64,000 bases of DNA from Burkholderia stabilis (GCF_001742165.1 NZ_CP016442.1:2728001-2792000), one strand, 5' to 3'. Positions 36,679 through 44,816 are shown, counted from the stretch's first letter. Made by a program: numbers and translations. The notes: generated by a model not told the origin, from the sequence alone.

Positions 36679-38166
36679 TCATGCAGTGAGAACAATAAAC
36701 ACTGCCGCCAACGCGAACAGAAGTGAAAAACCGGCGCTAATCACCGAACGATTCTGCTCAAAAATCATGCAGTGCTGATCCATCGTGTACGTGTGGTCGA
36801 ACATCGCGAAGGTCGCCGTTGGACACACCGCCGAGTGCGCCGGAACATGCCATGAGCTGAAGCCCGGCAAGATGTTCAAAACCGGACCGAGGATCATTTG
36901 GATCGTTGGAGTGTTCTCCAACGAAGGCTGCGACGTATTTGGATTCGGACCGAGATCCACCTCGCAAGCAGGTTGACCCGGAGCACCGCACTGCGCCCCA
37001 GTGCCAGTGCCAGTGCCAGTGCCAGTGCCAGTGCCAGTGCCGGTGCCGGTGCCGGTGCCGGTGCCGGTGCCCGGATTCACGCCCGGCGTGGGATCCGACA
37101 CGCCCGGCGTGTTGTGGATCGGCAACGAACCGACCGAACCGCCGACATTAGCCTGCCCCTGCGTACCCGAACCCGTACCCACACCCAACGCATCACCAAC
37201 CGTCGGCGTATAGCTCGGATTCGCGTTCTGCCAGTCCGTCGCATCCTGCGTCGTCACGGGGTTGCTCGGGTCATACGGCACACCCTGAAATCCTGGCAAC
37301 TGCGACGCTTGCTGCCACAGCGCATTCACCGTACTGGCCGCAAGCTCCGGATTAATCGGCTGTGCCTTTTCCGAGTCCGGCACGTTCTTGGTAGCCGTAG
37401 CTATATCAGTCGTCACCGGTGACCCATCGCCCGCACTCGATACCTGAAGATTCACGGGTACACCGTACTGGTAGCTGTAATCGAACGTGCTGTTGACCGT
37501 GCTGCCATCAACCCAGCTCGTCGCATGGGCCGTGCAGGTACCCCTCCCGTTACAGCTATCGAGCTTCCAATCCGTAGTCTTTGCTGGATCGGTGCCATAG
37601 CAATTGACCGGCGTTTGCTTCGATGCAGCGGCGTCCGCGTTAAACGCCTCGACATCGGTCATGTAGTCCTTTTCGATCCGTTGCCCGCACTTGTCCGGCC
37701 ACTCCCGCTCAAGCGCAAAATAGTAAAAGGACCCTATAGGCGGAGCACTTGCAGAAGTAGTAGCGGTGACGCTGTCGCCAGACCCGAACCACCACTTAAC
37801 AAGCTTGTCCAGACCCAACCCGATCGCCCAATTGATCACCGCCCCGAGGACCGCCCCGCCGATCATTCCGAGCCACCCGCCACCGATACCCGATCGGGCG
37901 CCATTAGCCGCACTAACCGCGACACTTTCGATCGCCTGAACCGTCGACGTCACCTGCGCACTAGTTGGCGCATACCCCGCCTTCCCAAGCTTCGAATACA
38001 ACAAACCGGAAGTCTCAATCTGGCTCTTGCCGTAGCTATAGGGCGTCGTCGGATCATTACGCGCGGTCACAACTCCGTTCGAATCGAACATAAGAATGTT
38101 GCCGGCCTCCGCTTGTCCGGCGACCGATAGCGAGAGCAGCAAGCAAACAATCTTTCGCTTGGTCAT
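36679..38166 (-). CDS. Adsorption protein, pIII-like, with Gly-Thr linker
   Basis: 495 residues. Signal peptide MTKRKIVCLLLSLSVAGQAE-AG; N-terminal domains rich in Cys; a (GlyThr) linker of about 12 units around residues 370-392; then a Cys-containing C-terminal domain and a terminal membrane anchor (VISAGFSLLFALAAVFIVLT). This matches the multi-domain layout of pIII: receptor-binding N-domains, flexible linker, membrane anchor. It should determine host pilus specificity. The linker is coded by a hexanucleotide array and can change length in frame. Confidence 0.88.
   Translation of the reverse strand: MTKRKIVCLLLSLSVAGQAEAGNILMFDSNGVVTARNDPTTPYSYGKSQIETSGLLYSKLGKAGYAPTSAQVTSTVQAIESVAVSAANGARSGIGGGWLGMIGGAVLGAVINWAIGLGLDKLVKWWFGSGDSVTATTSASAPPIGSFYYFALEREWPDKCGQRIEKDYMTDVEAFNADAAASKQTPVNCYGTDPAKTTDWKLDSCNGRGTCTAHATSWVDGSTVNSTFDYSYQYGVPVNLQVSSAGDGSPVTTDIATATKNVPDSEKAQPINPELAASTVNALWQQASQLPGFQGVPYDPSNPVTTQDATDWQNANPSYTPTVGDALGVGTGSGTQGQANVGGSVGSLPIHNTPGVSDPTPGVNPGTGTGTGTGTGTGTGTGTGTGTGTGAQCGAPGQPACEVDLGPNPNTSQPSLENTPTIQMILGPVLNILPGFSSWHVPAHSAVCPTATFAMFDHTYTMDQHCMIFEQNRSVISAGFSLLFALAAVFIVLTA
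36998..37069. repeat. Hexanucleotide repeat in pIII-like gene (12 units)
   Basis: Seven CCAGTG units (36998-37039) followed by five CCGGTG units (37040-37069) on the plus strand, coding for Gly-Thr repeats on the minus strand. Slippage would change linker length without breaking the frame. Confidence 0.95.
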
Positions 38167-38170
38167 GGCT

Positions 38171-38257
38171 TCACCCCTTCAGGCCTGACACGCAGGCCCA
38201 GCCACAAACGATGCCCCACGCGAACACCACCACGTACCAAACTTCGGTTACTGCCAT
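38171..38257 (-). CDS. 28-residue membrane protein, likely minor coat (pVII/pIX-like)
   Basis: A tiny frame from the ATG at 38255-38257 reads MAVTEVWYVVVFAWGIVCGW then ACVSGLKG and stops at 38171. One hydrophobic helix with Lys near the end, 28 residues, and the place between pVIII and pIII genes fit the ~30-residue pVII/pIX minor coat proteins of filamentous phages. GGGGGCGATGTG precedes the ATG. The stop lies 5 bases before the pIII-like start, so translation may be coupled. Confidence 0.72.
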   Translation of the reverse strand: MAVTEVWYVVVFAWGIVCGWACVSGLKG

Positions 38258-38280
38258 CACATCGCCCCCGTAAACGAAAC

Positions 38281-38300
38281 GGGGAGCCCAGCGGCTCCCC
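38281..38300 (-). terminator. Terminator after the major coat gene
   Basis: On the minus strand GGGGAGCC pairs with GGCTCCCC (38281-38300), loop GCTG, followed by GTTTCGTTTA. A terminator at this place, just after gene VIII, is also found in Ff phages, where it keeps coat protein levels high relative to downstream genes. Confidence 0.8.
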
Positions 38301-38320
38301 ACGACCGGTGTCCCGCTAGA

Positions 38321-38557
38321 TCACAGGCCCCTGACCGCACGCAGGGCGAACTTCGCAGCACGCCACGCAACATAGACGCCGACCATCACGCTCGCGACCG
38401 ACATGATCCCGACCACGACCGAGCCGAAATCGACCGCTGATGTAATCGGCGTCACGTCGACCGGCGTCGTTGCCGCCTGAGCATTTGCCACCAGAGCCGA
38501 TCCCGCCGCCGCTACGCCGACCACGAAATTCTTAACCACCTGATTTTTTGCCTTCAT
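38321..38557 (-). CDS. Major coat protein, pVIII-like
   Basis: 78 residues: signal peptide (KNFVVGVAAAGSALVANAQA, cleavage near residue 28), acidic short N-terminus (TTPVDVTPITSAVDFG), a hydrophobic helix (SVVVGIMSVASVMVGVYVAW) and a basic C-terminus (RAAKFALRAVRGL) that contacts phage DNA. This is the classic layout of filamentous major coat proteins. A terminator follows directly. Confidence 0.9.
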   Translation of the reverse strand: MKAKNQVVKNFVVGVAAAGSALVANAQAATTPVDVTPITSAVDFGSVVVGIMSVASVMVGVYVAWRAAKFALRAVRGL

Positions 38558-38603
38558 TTGCTGTTACCTTTTGAACGAAAAACCGGGAAGCGCCCGGCAC
38601 GCG

Positions 38604-38903
38604 TCATCCTCGCTTGATCAACGCGAGAATGCCTCCCACGCTAGCGCTCACCATCCAGACCCCGACAACCATCGTGAACGCCAGCGCGAAGAACCCCGAC
38701 GCAGCGGTGTAATCGAACGGAACCGCGAGGCCATCGAGATAGCCCGCACTCGCCGGATCGATCACGTATCCCTGCTGCGTTTGAATATGGAAATACTGAC
38801 TGCCCGAGGGCGGACAGATCTGCTGATCGAGTGCCGACGACTGATCCGACGTGACGGGCATACACAGCAAGACGTTCTGAACAGTGCCGACCGACACAAT
38901 CAA
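38604..38903 (-). CDS. Prophage membrane protein, possible minor coat protein
   Basis: 99 residues; the C-terminal part is a membrane helix (FFALAFTMVVGVWMVSASVG) and ends in basic IKRG; the N-terminal part has three Cys. No signal peptide. Its ATG overlaps the preceding stop by four bases. Position between the ssDNA-binding and major coat genes matches the small structural genes of inoviruses, but the exact role is unclear. Confidence 0.72.
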   Translation of the reverse strand: MIVSVGTVQNVLLCMPVTSDQSSALDQQICPPSGSQYFHIQTQQGYVIDPASAGYLDGLAVPFDYTAASGFFALAFTMVVGVWMVSASVGGILALIKRG

Positions 38904-39103
38904 TTCCCCTTCCGAACGAAGATCAGCGGCACGACGTCAAAGGACCCGTCGCAATGGTCAATTCCGGCCTCATACGCCTCGCCTATATCTTCGAATCCGC
39001 CTGCATCTCGGAGGCGGTCGGTCCGACCCACGTCGCCGGAATCAGGCCGTAGGAAGCCGCCGGAAACAAGGTCCTGCACCACGTACACGACCCCGCTGTC
39101 CAT
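38900..39103 (-). CDS. Small uncharacterised prophage protein
   Basis: 67 residues starting MDSGVVYVVQDLVSGGFLRP, acidic, no membrane segment. It is packed between the ssDNA-binding protein gene (2-base gap) and the next gene (ATGA overlap), which supports it being real. No family recognised. Confidence 0.65.
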   Translation of the reverse strand: MDSGVVYVVQDLVSGGFLRPDSGDVGRTDRLRDAGGFEDIGEAYEAGIDHCDGSFDVVPLIFVRKGN

Positions 39104-39105
39104 AA

Positions 39106-39417
39106 TCAGCCTGCCTTGGCCGGCCGGGACATTTCCACCGGCTTCAGCGAATGCATCACGGTTTTCTGCGTCTTCCCGTTCGTCACGAGCTCCAGATCCG
39201 CAGCAGCCTCGAAGGGGAAGGGCAGATGCTTGTACTTGTCGAACTCGGCAGACGTGCCGAGCGTGAACTCCGCGACCGCGAAGCCCTTAGCCGTGCCTTT
39301 CGAATCGTCAAGCGGCGTTTCGGTGTAGACCTTCGTGCTGTCGAAGGTCGTTCCGTTTTCCATTTGGCCTTTGCTCGCCTTCATCCCCGTTACCTTCACA
39401 TTGCTCGTGAATCGCAT
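39106..39417 (-). CDS. ssDNA-binding protein, pV-like
   Basis: 103 residues starting MRFTSNVKVTGMKASKGQME. Beta-rich OB-type composition with VYTETPLD, AVAEFTLGTS and DLELVTNGKTQK. Position directly after the replication initiator matches gene V of inoviruses, which coats phage ssDNA before assembly. Overlaps the replication gene's 3' end by 22 bases in another frame. Confidence 0.8.
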   Translation of the reverse strand: MRFTSNVKVTGMKASKGQMENGTTFDSTKVYTETPLDDSKGTAKGFAVAEFTLGTSAEFDKYKHLPFPFEAAADLELVTNGKTQKTVMHSLKPVEMSRPAKAG

Positions 39418-40496
39418 GGTTTGTTTCCCGTAGTAGCGGCTGGTGCAAAGACCGTTTCCTCTGTCCAGCCATCGCCAGAGGGGTCTAAATCGTTAAAGGG
39501 CTTGGTCATGCCGTAGACGTGGATCGGGACCGCACAGGTCTCGTAATCGGGTACCTTGAGGCGCTCAGGCCAATCGCCCGAATCATTCGTGATCGCATCG
39601 AGAAAATCGGCGTCGCCCAGCAGATTGCGCAGCACGAACGCGTACTTCCCATAGCTCGTGCGGATGTTCTTCAGGCTCGCATCAACGTTGATCTCCGCCG
39701 CCTTACGCTTGATCTCAATCTTTTCCGGCGAGCGAGAGGCATCTAGGAAGCGAAGGCACGGATACGCACCAACGAAGTAGCTGGATGGATCGAGCAACAC
39801 GTCGAGGGGGATAACGCGCTTGTTGTTCCGAAATTCCACTTCGATCCGCAACCATTCCGAGTCGGCATCGCCTTGTTCACGGCCTTTCTCATATGCGCGG
39901 CAGAGCTTGCCGTTGCGACGCAAGCCGACGTACACGCTGCGACCCCTGCCGTTCGGCTTCTTCCAATCGCCCTTGTATTCATGGTGCGGGGCGTTCACGG
40001 AGCAGGTAAACAGGCCATCGTCGTACCAACCATCGACCTGATCGACCGTGTATTCGCCCTGCATGCAGTCATGCGCGAGGTCAATGCGCGTGATCGTCGG
40101 TCGAGCTGCCGTATCGACTAGGAAGTCGTACAAACGAGATTCCCACCCAGCCTTAGCGGCGATGCACCCTTGGCCGCTCAAATTGATGAGCATCGTTCCA
40201 CGCTGACTGGCACCACCGAAGGCGACGTGACCATAGTTGTCTCCCAGTTCCCACGCGTTCATATAGAAATCGCGGCTCTTTTTCAGATCGCGCGTGATGC
40301 CAAAGCCGAAGATTTGCATCAGGTGCTTGCTCGCTTCGAAGATGAACGCCTCATCTGCAACAAGCTGAATGCCTGCGGTCCGGTTCCACGTTTCCTCGCC
40401 CACCGTGAAGCGAAGCGTGTCGATCATCGCAACCTGTTCGTTGACCGGCTGGCGCACCAGGATGGTTTTCAATTCACCCGTGTCCGTCATGACCAT
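39396..40496 (-). CDS. Phage replication initiation protein (pII / Rep_trans-like)
   Basis: 366 residues. Landmarks of the rolling-circle initiators of filamentous phages: IDTLRFTVGEETW, RPTITRIDLAHDCMQGEYTV, NGRGRSVYVGLRRNGKLCRA, SEWLRIEVEFRNNKRVIPLD. It should nick the plus strand at the phage origin. The start at 40494-40496 (MVMTDTGELKTIL) has AGGA seven bases upstream; a TTG two codons earlier is less likely. It overlaps the small upstream gene and the ssDNA-binding gene. Confidence 0.88.
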   Translation of the reverse strand: MVMTDTGELKTILVRQPVNEQVAMIDTLRFTVGEETWNRTAGIQLVADEAFIFEASKHLMQIFGFGITRDLKKSRDFYMNAWELGDNYGHVAFGGASQRGTMLINLSGQGCIAAKAGWESRLYDFLVDTAARPTITRIDLAHDCMQGEYTVDQVDGWYDDGLFTCSVNAPHHEYKGDWKKPNGRGRSVYVGLRRNGKLCRAYEKGREQGDADSEWLRIEVEFRNNKRVIPLDVLLDPSSYFVGAYPCLRFLDASRSPEKIEIKRKAAEINVDASLKNIRTSYGKYAFVLRNLLGDADFLDAITNDSGDWPERLKVPDYETCAVPIHVYGMTKPFNDLDPSGDGWTEETVFAPAATTGNKPCDSRAM

Positions 40497-40681
40497 CTGC
40501 AATTCCTGAACCGTCGCGATGGCCGGCCTTTCCGTTCCCCCCTGTTAGTAGAGGGGGGGCAATCTGGTGTGGCAGCAGCGACGGAGCTTGGCGTCGTCTG
40601 TGCTGCCTCATTGCTTTTGCAGCGGCGTGCTGAATGCTTGAGCGCTACGTCGTCTTCCAGCAATTTCTTCATGCGACTCAT
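40487..40681 (-). CDS. Small prophage protein upstream of Rep
   Basis: 64 residues starting MSRMKKLLEDDVALKHSARR; AGGA lies six bases upstream of the ATG at 40679-40681. The N-terminal half looks protein-like; the C-terminal half crosses a C6/G7 hairpin (40537-40559) and becomes Arg-rich, so the true end is doubtful. No family recognised. Confidence 0.45.
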   Translation of the reverse strand: MSRMKKLLEDDVALKHSARRCKSNEAAQTTPSSVAAATPDCPPSTNRGERKGRPSRRFRNCRWS

Positions 40682-40689
40682 ATGCATTC

Positions 40690-41010
40690 CTAAAAATTTT
40701 TGTTAAGGCAAGTGAAGACAGATTGGCTAACTTCACTCCGTTGATCCGGATTGAGTTCGGCAACAATCGATAGGCCCCACATGAGCTTATGGAGTTGAGC
40801 GCGCGCCGGAGTTGTGAGCGGGTGCCGCTTCAATCGGAGGAGCAGCAAATCCGAGACGACTGACGCTGACGGATGTGTGAGCTGTTTGAGGTTGGTTTCG
40901 GCGAATCGAACGAGATAGCGCCAGTCCTCGAACGGAAGGCTCGAGGCCGTCACTACCCAAAGCTCGAAATATGCGGAGAGGTAACGAACCAAGATTGTGG
41001 GAGCAGTCAT
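40690..41010 (-). CDS. Uncharacterised prophage protein
   Basis: 106 residues starting MTAPTILVRYLSAYFELWVV, helical and Leu-rich. GAGGAA lies 7 bases before the ATG at 41008-41010, and the upstream HTH gene stops at 41012-41014, so translation is likely coupled. It is transcribed toward the Rep gene. No recognised family; a regulatory or replication accessory role is possible from position only. Confidence 0.65.
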   Translation of the reverse strand: MTAPTILVRYLSAYFELWVVTASSLPFEDWRYLVRFAETNLKQLTHPSASVVSDLLLLRLKRHPLTTPARAQLHKLMWGLSIVAELNPDQRSEVSQSVFTCLNKNF

Positions 41011-41011
41011 C

Positions 41012-41230
41012 TCACGCTTCCTCGAGCAAGCACCGGCGGTGGATCGCGGCAACGTTCACCAAGTTGCGCCGGCCGATCTTGACCATCGGCAATTCACGCC
41101 GAGCAATCCATCCTTCGACCGTTTCGGCGGTGACACCGACTGCCTGAGCGAACCTGCGCCTGTCCATGAGTGGGGCATATCCCACCGCTTCGCTAAACGA
41201 GTCTTGGCCAAGGTCCGCGATCGCACGCAT
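41012..41230 (-). CDS. Excisionase-like / MerR-type HTH protein
   Basis: Up to 72 residues. The core MDRRRFAQAVGVTAETVEGW then IARRELPMVKIGRRNLVNVA is a winged helix-turn-helix of the excisionase/DNA-binding type. ATGs at 41228-41230 and 41165-41167 are both possible; neither has a clear Shine-Dalgarno, and the first may be leaderless. It is divergent from the repressor-like gene across an operator-like palindrome, an arrangement like cro/xis against cI. Confidence 0.72.
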   Translation of the reverse strand: MRAIADLGQDSFSEAVGYAPLMDRRRFAQAVGVTAETVEGWIARRELPMVKIGRRNLVNVAAIHRRCLLEEA

Positions 41231-41270
41231 AATTGTTTGAACACACCGATGTGGTTGTGAGGCGAAGTAT

Positions 41271-41290
41271 ATAGGTTCAAATGAACCTAT
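41271..41290. promoter_or_regulatory. Palindromic operator between lysogeny and lytic-type genes
   Basis: ATAGGTTCA-AA-TGAACCTAT is a perfect 9-bp inverted repeat in the 72-base divergent region, overlapping a TATATA -10-like element (41269-41274). A related half-site TTGAACA occurs at 41237-41243. Likely bound by the repressor-like protein at 41303. Confidence 0.65.
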
Positions 41291-41302
41291 CAAGAGGGTG
41301 AG

Positions 41303-41779
41303 ATGACTATATATAATCGTGCAAGGGCGTTGATTGACCTTGCTACTGATCCACGGCAGCGCTTCAAAGAGCTGTCGGAGAAGACTGGAATCAGTGCGGA
41401 GTCTTGGAAGACGTTCTGGAACCGCGGTACGAAGATCAGCGGCGAGATGGTCGAGGCGCTCGGGAAGGCTTGGCCGCAGTATGCGTTTTGGCTCACGACG
41501 GGCATCACTGACCAAACGCATGGCCACATGGACGCATTTAGGCAGGACGGTGACGTTCCGCTTTCTGCACTGCCGATGCATCGCGAGCGCGCGGGGCAGC
41601 TTTTTCGCTTGGAGATCGAACGGCAGGACTACCTTCGCGAGCGTATGCACGAGAATCCGCACTTTGATGAGGATGACAAGTTGCGCTCTCTCGAAGCAAT
41701 GATTCGGAAGGTCAGTCGCCTACGTACCGAGGAGGAAAAAACCTTGGACGAACTAGAGAATGACGATCAAAAAGACTGA
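41303..41779 (+). CDS. Phage repressor-like DNA-binding protein
   Basis: 158 residues. The N-terminus (TIYNRARALIDLATDPRQRF, KELSEKTGISAESWKTFWNR, GTKISGEMVEALGKAWPQYA) resembles the Cro/CI-type helix-turn-helix regulators of Burkholderia phages, and the C-terminal half is a charged coiled-coil-like tail ending KTLDELENDDQKD. AAGAGGGTGAG precedes the ATG. It faces the HTH gene across the palindrome and overlaps the integrase start by 20 bases, so both are coexpressed for lysogeny. Confidence 0.75.
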   Translation: MTIYNRARALIDLATDPRQRFKELSEKTGISAESWKTFWNRGTKISGEMVEALGKAWPQYAFWLTTGITDQTHGHMDAFRQDGDVPLSALPMHRERAGQLFRLEIERQDYLRERMHENPHFDEDDKLRSLEAMIRKVSRLRTEEEKTLDELENDDQKD

Positions 41780-42776
41780 TGCAGGTTGGTTGGTCGATGT
41801 ACAACCCGGCGGAAGAGGGGCAAAGCGAGTTCGCAAAACTCTGAAGACCCTAGCTGAAGCGAAAGCGTACGAGGCATGGCTTCGTACGAAAGTGACTCAA
41901 GATACTGAATGGGCACCGGCGCGCAGAGATTTGCGCCGTCTGACAGACCTTATCGAGACGTGGTACCAGCACCATGGGCGCTCGTTGAGGTCGGGCGAGG
42001 ACATGAAGCGTCGACTAGTGGCTATGGCAGTAGCAATGAGCAATCCGGTGGCCGATAAGTTTTCGGTGCAGATTTTTGCCACATATCGAGACCAACGTTT
42101 GAAGGCGGGCATTAGCCTTGCCAACATGAACCGAGAACATGCCTACCTTAGATCCGTGTTTTCCGAGCTCAAGCGTCTGGGGCAATGGAAGGGCGACAAC
42201 CCGCTGTCCTCGCTAAGACAGTTCAGAGTGGTAGAGCGCGAGCTGACCTACCTCGATCGCTCTCAAATAGTTCGCCTGCTACACGAGTTGGGCGAAGGCC
42301 GGAACAAGCACGCGAAGTTGATCGCTAAGATCTGTCTGGCTACCGGTGCAAGATGGAGTGAGGCAGAAGGCCTGACGATTCATCAGGTCCGAGATGGTTT
42401 AATCCAGTACGCACGCACCAAGAGCGGCAAGACGCGGGCCGTACCTGTTGACCAAGATCTGTACAACGAGATCCGGGCGCATCACCAACAATACGGCAAA
42501 GAGGCTCAGATTTTCGATGCGGCCGCGTCAGCCTTCCGCGAGGCCGTCGACAGGGCGCGAATCGAGTTGCCGGATGGCCAGCTTACCCACGTCCTACGCC
42601 ACACGTTCGCGAGCCACTTCATGATGAACGGCGGCAATATTCTGTCGCTGCAGCGAATATTGGGGCACGCAAGCCTTGCGATGACGATGCGCTACGCCCA
42701 TCTCGCCCCCGACCATCTAGAAGAGGCAAAGCGCTTCAACGCGCTGCAGTGCTTGCAGTCGATGTCAACTGCATAA
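41760..42776 (+). CDS. Tyrosine integrase
   Basis: 338 residues. N-terminal arm/SAM-like domain (~40-150), then the catalytic domain with Arg in ATGARWSEAEGL, HxxR in LTHVLRHTFASHF, His in LGHASLAMT and the nucleophile Tyr in MRYAHLAPDHLEE. Matches phage integrases that target tRNA genes. The start ATG lies inside the repressor gene's 3' end. Together with the 48-bp att repeats it explains insertion at tRNA-Lys. Cargo of 2.5 kb separates it from attR. Confidence 0.93.
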   Translation: MTIKKTDAGWLVDVQPGGRGAKRVRKTLKTLAEAKAYEAWLRTKVTQDTEWAPARRDLRRLTDLIETWYQHHGRSLRSGEDMKRRLVAMAVAMSNPVADKFSVQIFATYRDQRLKAGISLANMNREHAYLRSVFSELKRLGQWKGDNPLSSLRQFRVVERELTYLDRSQIVRLLHELGEGRNKHAKLIAKICLATGARWSEAEGLTIHQVRDGLIQYARTKSGKTRAVPVDQDLYNEIRAHHQQYGKEAQIFDAAASAFREAVDRARIELPDGQLTHVLRHTFASHFMMNGGNILSLQRILGHASLAMTMRYAHLAPDHLEEAKRFNALQCLQSMSTA

Positions 42777-42866
42777 CAGTCGACGCCTATGCGGCAGCAA
42801 GATCTGGACCTTGCCAGTCATCGGTGTCTGGTGTTGGGTCCAGATAAAACGCGGTTGAATTTAGAA

Positions 42867-43274
42867 TCAAATCGATGCGCTTATCAACGAGATCCGAGAT
42901 TTCTGGCGGCAGTGGTTCGCCAGCTTCGTGCTGATACTCGTCGGCCCCGTGACGATGAATATATCCGCATGGCCATAAAACATCGCTTCCCGAGTGTCAG
43001 CAATTTGAGCCTCGGAGGAGCGAACTATCCCAGCAGCGACACAGGCGAGACCGACATACTGCTTGTCGGCATTACCTAACGCTTTTGCCCGCTCCTTGCA
43101 GTTCTGAGACGACAAGATCAAGGTGCGATAAACGGACACGCCACGCGTCGGATCCTTCTGTTTGAAGGCCCCTTTCTTCAGTTTTCCCTTCTTCTGGTCA
43201 TAGTGGTATGGGGTGCAGATCCCACGTACCACATGCTCATCATTCGGGATGTCCTTGTCGACATCGTCTGCCAT
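42867..43274 (-). CDS. Uncharacterised 135-residue cargo protein
   Basis: Starts MADDVDKDIPNDEHVVRGIC; later NCKERAKALGNADKQYVGLA and REAMFYGHADIFIV. The pattern with VVRGI.TPYHYD near the N-terminus and a conserved YVGLA/GHADI core seems familiar from genomic-island proteins, but I cannot name a family. It is last in a compact three-gene minus-strand operon (12 bases after the preceding stop), 90 bases past the integrase stop and convergent with it. Confidence 0.65.
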   Translation of the reverse strand: MADDVDKDIPNDEHVVRGICTPYHYDQKKGKLKKGAFKQKDPTRGVSVYRTLILSSQNCKERAKALGNADKQYVGLACVAAGIVRSSEAQIADTREAMFYGHADIFIVTGPTSISTKLANHCRQKSRISLISASI

Positions 43275-43286
43275 GGACGAATGCGC

Positions 43287-43829
43287 TCAATATTCGATAT
43301 TTGTAATGGATCTTGGACGCGGATTCGCATACAGCATCGCGAGCAGCCCGTAGACCGACGAAGCAAGCTTGGAGTCCCCACGCTGGTATACCGTTGCGGC
43401 ACCCTTTTGACGCAAATAAAAGCTGAACTTGCTGCGACCGAGCTCGAGTTGCGCTTGTCCGTTGGACGACTCCCACTCCATCGAAATGGTGCCAGATGGA
43501 TTGGGGCACAAGTCTGGAGATTCGAAGCTGGATGGCAAGGACACAAGAAAAGACTTCGCAGCACTGCATGCATCTTCGCTAATGGGATCGGCGTCGTATC
43601 CGTCCCAGTTAGCCTGAAGTGCCTCGTACTCATCGAGCAACGCGGTTTCTCTGCCGTGCGCAACTTGATACATGATCGCTGCCGTTGGAAGAAGCGGGAC
43701 GACCACGGTATTGACGGCATACGACCAGTACGATGCCGACTCGACTGGGGGCATGTATGACGTACGTTCAGCGGTGAGTGCCGACGTGGGCCTCAGATCA
43801 ATGCCCGTATTGAGAAATTCCCCGATCAT
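43287..43829 (-). CDS. Uncharacterised 'NWDGY' cargo protein
   Basis: 180 residues. The middle has EYEALQANWDGYDADPISED followed by a helix, a Pro-rich turn (SPDLCPNPSG) and the strand TISMEWESSNGQAQLELG. Proteins with this NWDGY...P(S/T)..G.I.LEW pattern recur in mobile regions, with no function known to me. The ATG overlaps the TIGR04255-like stop by four bases, so the two are translated together, suggesting a shared role. Confidence 0.68.
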   Translation of the reverse strand: MIGEFLNTGIDLRPTSALTAERTSYMPPVESASYWSYAVNTVVVPLLPTAAIMYQVAHGRETALLDEYEALQANWDGYDADPISEDACSAAKSFLVSLPSSFESPDLCPNPSGTISMEWESSNGQAQLELGRSKFSFYLRQKGAATVYQRGDSKLASSVYGLLAMLYANPRPRSITNIEY

Positions 43830-44665
43830 TCTGATGGCTCCATCTCCGCGTGTAGCGGCTTTGTTAGCGCCATAAACACTTCATTGGTGATTGCGTGCGA
43901 GGCCGTAAAGCTCTCGGCGACAGAGTTTGCGTTGAGCGGCACCTCCGTATTACGCGTAACCGTCGTATCAAGAATGTGACCGCTCCGTCCACCGACGACT
44001 CCGTGCGCAAACATGAAGTTTGCAGCGCCATCTTTCAGTGGAATTTGCAAATTCAACTGAGGGATGATGGGCCGATCGCCGCTTTCGAATTTCAACATGG
44101 TTTCGGGCAAGTCAATTTTCAAGCCCAAGACATCCCGGAAAAACTCGAGCGGAGCCTTCTTTTTGGCGACCTCGCTATCGAACAAATCAATGTAACGCAG
44201 TAGCGTGTGTGAGAACGCAGTTGGGCGCGGTTCCGGGTATGCCTCCAAGGAGGCAAGTAGACCGGAGACTCCTTCCTGGACTATCGGGACGAATGTGTCC
44301 CAGTGAGAATAGGCTGGTGGGCCGCCGTTGACAGTGAAGACGCCGGATCCAAGCTGCAGGAATAGCCCCGGTACGTTCGGCTTCTTCCAGCGCCAAACTG
44401 TCTGAAACGGCATCAATAAGGCGTTCGGCGGGGTGACACGCTCCTGAATGGTGAAGCCCATCTTGTGAGCTTCTACTGCGAAGCGCATAAAGAAGGAGTC
44501 GAACAGGGTTGCAAATGAAAATTGCAACTGTTGCCCCTGCTCACCCATCCCAGCAGGAAACGCAAAAGCTCCCGTGCCGCCGGGTGCTAGTCCGAACATG
44601 GGAGTGCCCCACCGAAGCTCGGCGATAAGTTCGACAAGAGGGGGCTTCTTGAAGACGATAGTCAC
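43826..44665 (-). CDS. TIGR04255-like sporadically distributed protein
   Basis: 279 residues starting MTIVFKKPPLVELIAELRWG, the characteristic opening of TIGR04255 proteins (K.PP..E...E.R), with the later LQLGSGVFTVNG, YSHWDTFVPIVQ, LLRYIDLFDSE and HAITNEVFMALTKPLHAEM. The family is patchy across bacteria, found often in mobile regions, and has no known function. It is the first gene of the three-gene cargo operon. Confidence 0.78.
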   Translation of the reverse strand: MTIVFKKPPLVELIAELRWGTPMFGLAPGGTGAFAFPAGMGEQGQQLQFSFATLFDSFFMRFAVEAHKMGFTIQERVTPPNALLMPFQTVWRWKKPNVPGLFLQLGSGVFTVNGGPPAYSHWDTFVPIVQEGVSGLLASLEAYPEPRPTAFSHTLLRYIDLFDSEVAKKKAPLEFFRDVLGLKIDLPETMLKFESGDRPIIPQLNLQIPLKDGAANFMFAHGVVGGRSGHILDTTVTRNTEVPLNANSVAESFTASHAITNEVFMALTKPLHAEMEPSE

Positions 44666-44816
44666 GGCGGGTGGTCTTTATTGGGTAGTCTGAATTTCCG
44701 TCAAACGCCGGATCCTCTTGACAGGCTACTCAAAATCAATACCCTCAGCAACCAGCATTCCGCCATGTGAAATTTGCTGGTGTTACGTGGCTGGCCCTTG
44801 TGTCAGGACGATAAGG

